Source: Bacteriovoracaceae bacterium (GTDB lineage Bacteria; Bdellovibrionota; UBA1018). Taken from it: a stretch of DNA of 6,513 nucleotides. The position numbers were made by a program, and so were the translations under genes. Location: contig CANJNU010000059.1 of the NCBI GenBank assembly GCA_947475645.1, positions 1 to 6,513 on the forward strand, given 5' to 3'. How positions within the stretch are numbered: the stretch's first letter is position 1; the number at the start of each line of letters is the position of its first letter. The notes under the pieces are model-generated. The model had not been told where the DNA came from and searched no databases. It worked only from the letters and a program-made list of their open reading frames with translations. Shown here piece after piece: positions 5,845 to 6,513 of the stretch.

Positions 5845-5880
5845 AAAGCCCTGCTTGTGAATGCAAGCAGGGCTTTTTTT
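5845..5880 (+). terminator. Rho-independent terminator after the lipoprotein gene
   Basis: AAAGCCCTGCTTG (5845-5857) and CAAGCAGGGCTTT (5864-5876) form a perfect 13-bp stem with a TGAATG loop. Its GC-rich core is followed by a run of seven T in total (5874-5880). This is a strong, plus-strand terminator that separates the lipoprotein unit from the recombinase gene. In the reverse direction only TTT follows the stem, so activity there would be weaker. Confidence 0.93.
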
Positions 5881-5938
5881 ATTCATTCTTGAATTTCCTC
5901 GCATCACCTGCCTCCACCTCCATGATAAGCTAAGAGCC

Positions 5939-6513
5939 ATGGCAGCCTTTGCTGATCTCATCCAAGACTTCATCGAGGCCCAAAGAATCGACCGGGGCGC
6001 TGCCGACCTCACGATTCAGGCCTATCGCCGCGATCTCTTGCAGCTCGCCACCTGGACAGGTACTGATCGCGAGGTAGAAACCCTTGCGGCAGCCGATCTT
6101 ACCGCTTTTCTCGCTCATCTTTATCAGCAGGGCCAGCAAGCGTCATCCATCGCCAGAAAAACAAGCTCAATTCGCCAATTCTTCAAGTTTTGCTGTTTAG
6201 AAAAGAGATTTCCGCTCAATCCTGCAGAACAGCTCAGCACCAGACACAAACGCACTCGACTTCCAAAGTTTCTGAGTATTGCACAAGTCACCGAACTCCT
6301 TGCCGCCACGGCTCGCGGAATTCCCTACGAAAACGCTACCCTCGCACCTGCGTTACGAGCCCGCGATCAAGCCATGGTTCTTCTTATGTACGCCACTGGC
6401 TTGCGCGTCTCCGAGCTGGTCGGTCTTACCCTGCACGAAATCGACCTCTCGTCACAGGTCGTCCGGGTACGAGGAAAAGGAGACAAAGAGAGAATCGTTC
6501 CATTCGCTCCGGC
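5939..6513 (+). CDS. xerD: XerC/XerD-family tyrosine recombinase, XerD-like, 3' end outside window
   Basis: Xer recombinases act at the chromosomal dif site to resolve chromosome dimers at cell division, working with FtsK. From the ATG at 5939, 191 complete codons are visible before the window ends. The N-terminal SAM-like DNA-binding domain (about 1-100) has the typical TIQAYRRDLLQL and SIRQFFKFC stretches. LPKFLSIAQVTELL then leads into the catalytic domain. YATGLRVSELVGL contains the first catalytic Arg (R156), and RGKGDKERIVPF contains the catalytic Lys (K180). The later HxxR, His/Trp and Tyr residues would lie beyond the edge. LPKxLS and GLRVSELVGLT look more like XerD than XerC, but an integrase of another Xer subgroup is not excluded. 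The loop TARGIPYENATLAP before the catalytic Arg is somewhat longer than in E. coli XerD. Only a weak AAGAG precedes the ATG, and no clear promoter was found between the terminator and the start. Confidence 0.88.
   Translation, partial: MAAFADLIQDFIEAQRIDRGAADLTIQAYRRDLLQLATWTGTDREVETLAAADLTAFLAHLYQQGQQASSIARKTSSIRQFFKFCCLEKRFPLNPAEQLSTRHKRTRLPKFLSIAQVTELLAATARGIPYENATLAPALRARDQAMVLLMYATGLRVSELVGLTLHEIDLSSQVVRVRGKGDKERIVPFAP

Noticed and set aside
5602..6012. 136-residue open frame on the minus strand
   Set aside because: It spans the lipoprotein 3' end, the inverted repeat, the terminator and the start of xerD. Low-complexity content and position argue against a real gene.
5939..6513. The tyrosine recombinase as evidence for a mobile element
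   Set aside because: The visible sequence resembles housekeeping XerD, and there are no flanking attachment repeats, tRNA genes or phage genes.

Overview
The window is a compact, gene-dense stretch of bacterial chromosome. It looks like a Gram-negative: it has a lipobox outer-membrane-type lipoprotein, a divisome-type amidase with a signal peptide, and a candidate sigma-54 promoter. The style resembles Bdellovibrionota or a related 'deltaproteobacterial' lineage, but this is an impression from gene style and not a demonstrated placement. There is no insertion sequence, CRISPR array, tRNA or rRNA. No clearly novel multigene system is visible. The five main genes belong to known families, with the exception of the lipoprotein.

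Layout. Positions 1-106 (minus strand) hold the first 35 codons of a HAD-superfamily 5'-nucleotidase, divergent from mutS (200-2860, plus). mutS converges on mutY (minus strand, best start 3842, stop at 2802), and the two coding regions overlap tail to tail by 59 bp. mutY is divergent from an N-acetylmuramoyl-L-alanine amidase gene (3915-4724, plus) across a 72-bp spacer. A 271-bp gap follows, with an AT-rich stretch, a very good sigma-54 (-24/-12) promoter match at 4859-4875 and a structured leader. This leads into a short lipoprotein gene of unknown function with two in-frame tandem repeats (4996-5751). Its 3' region carries a 10-bp inverted repeat and then a strong intrinsic terminator (5845-5880). 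The window ends inside a XerC/XerD-type tyrosine recombinase gene (from 5939).

How the genes relate. MutS (mismatch repair) and MutY (adenine removal opposite 8-oxoguanine) both protect replication fidelity, and the neighbouring nucleotidase fragment acts on nucleotides. The amidase and Xer recombinase both serve late cell-division steps: septal peptidoglycan splitting and chromosome dimer resolution. They are separated by the lipoprotein transcription unit and are not an obvious operon. The lipoprotein unit, with its own promoter, leader and terminator, is the part most worth a second look.
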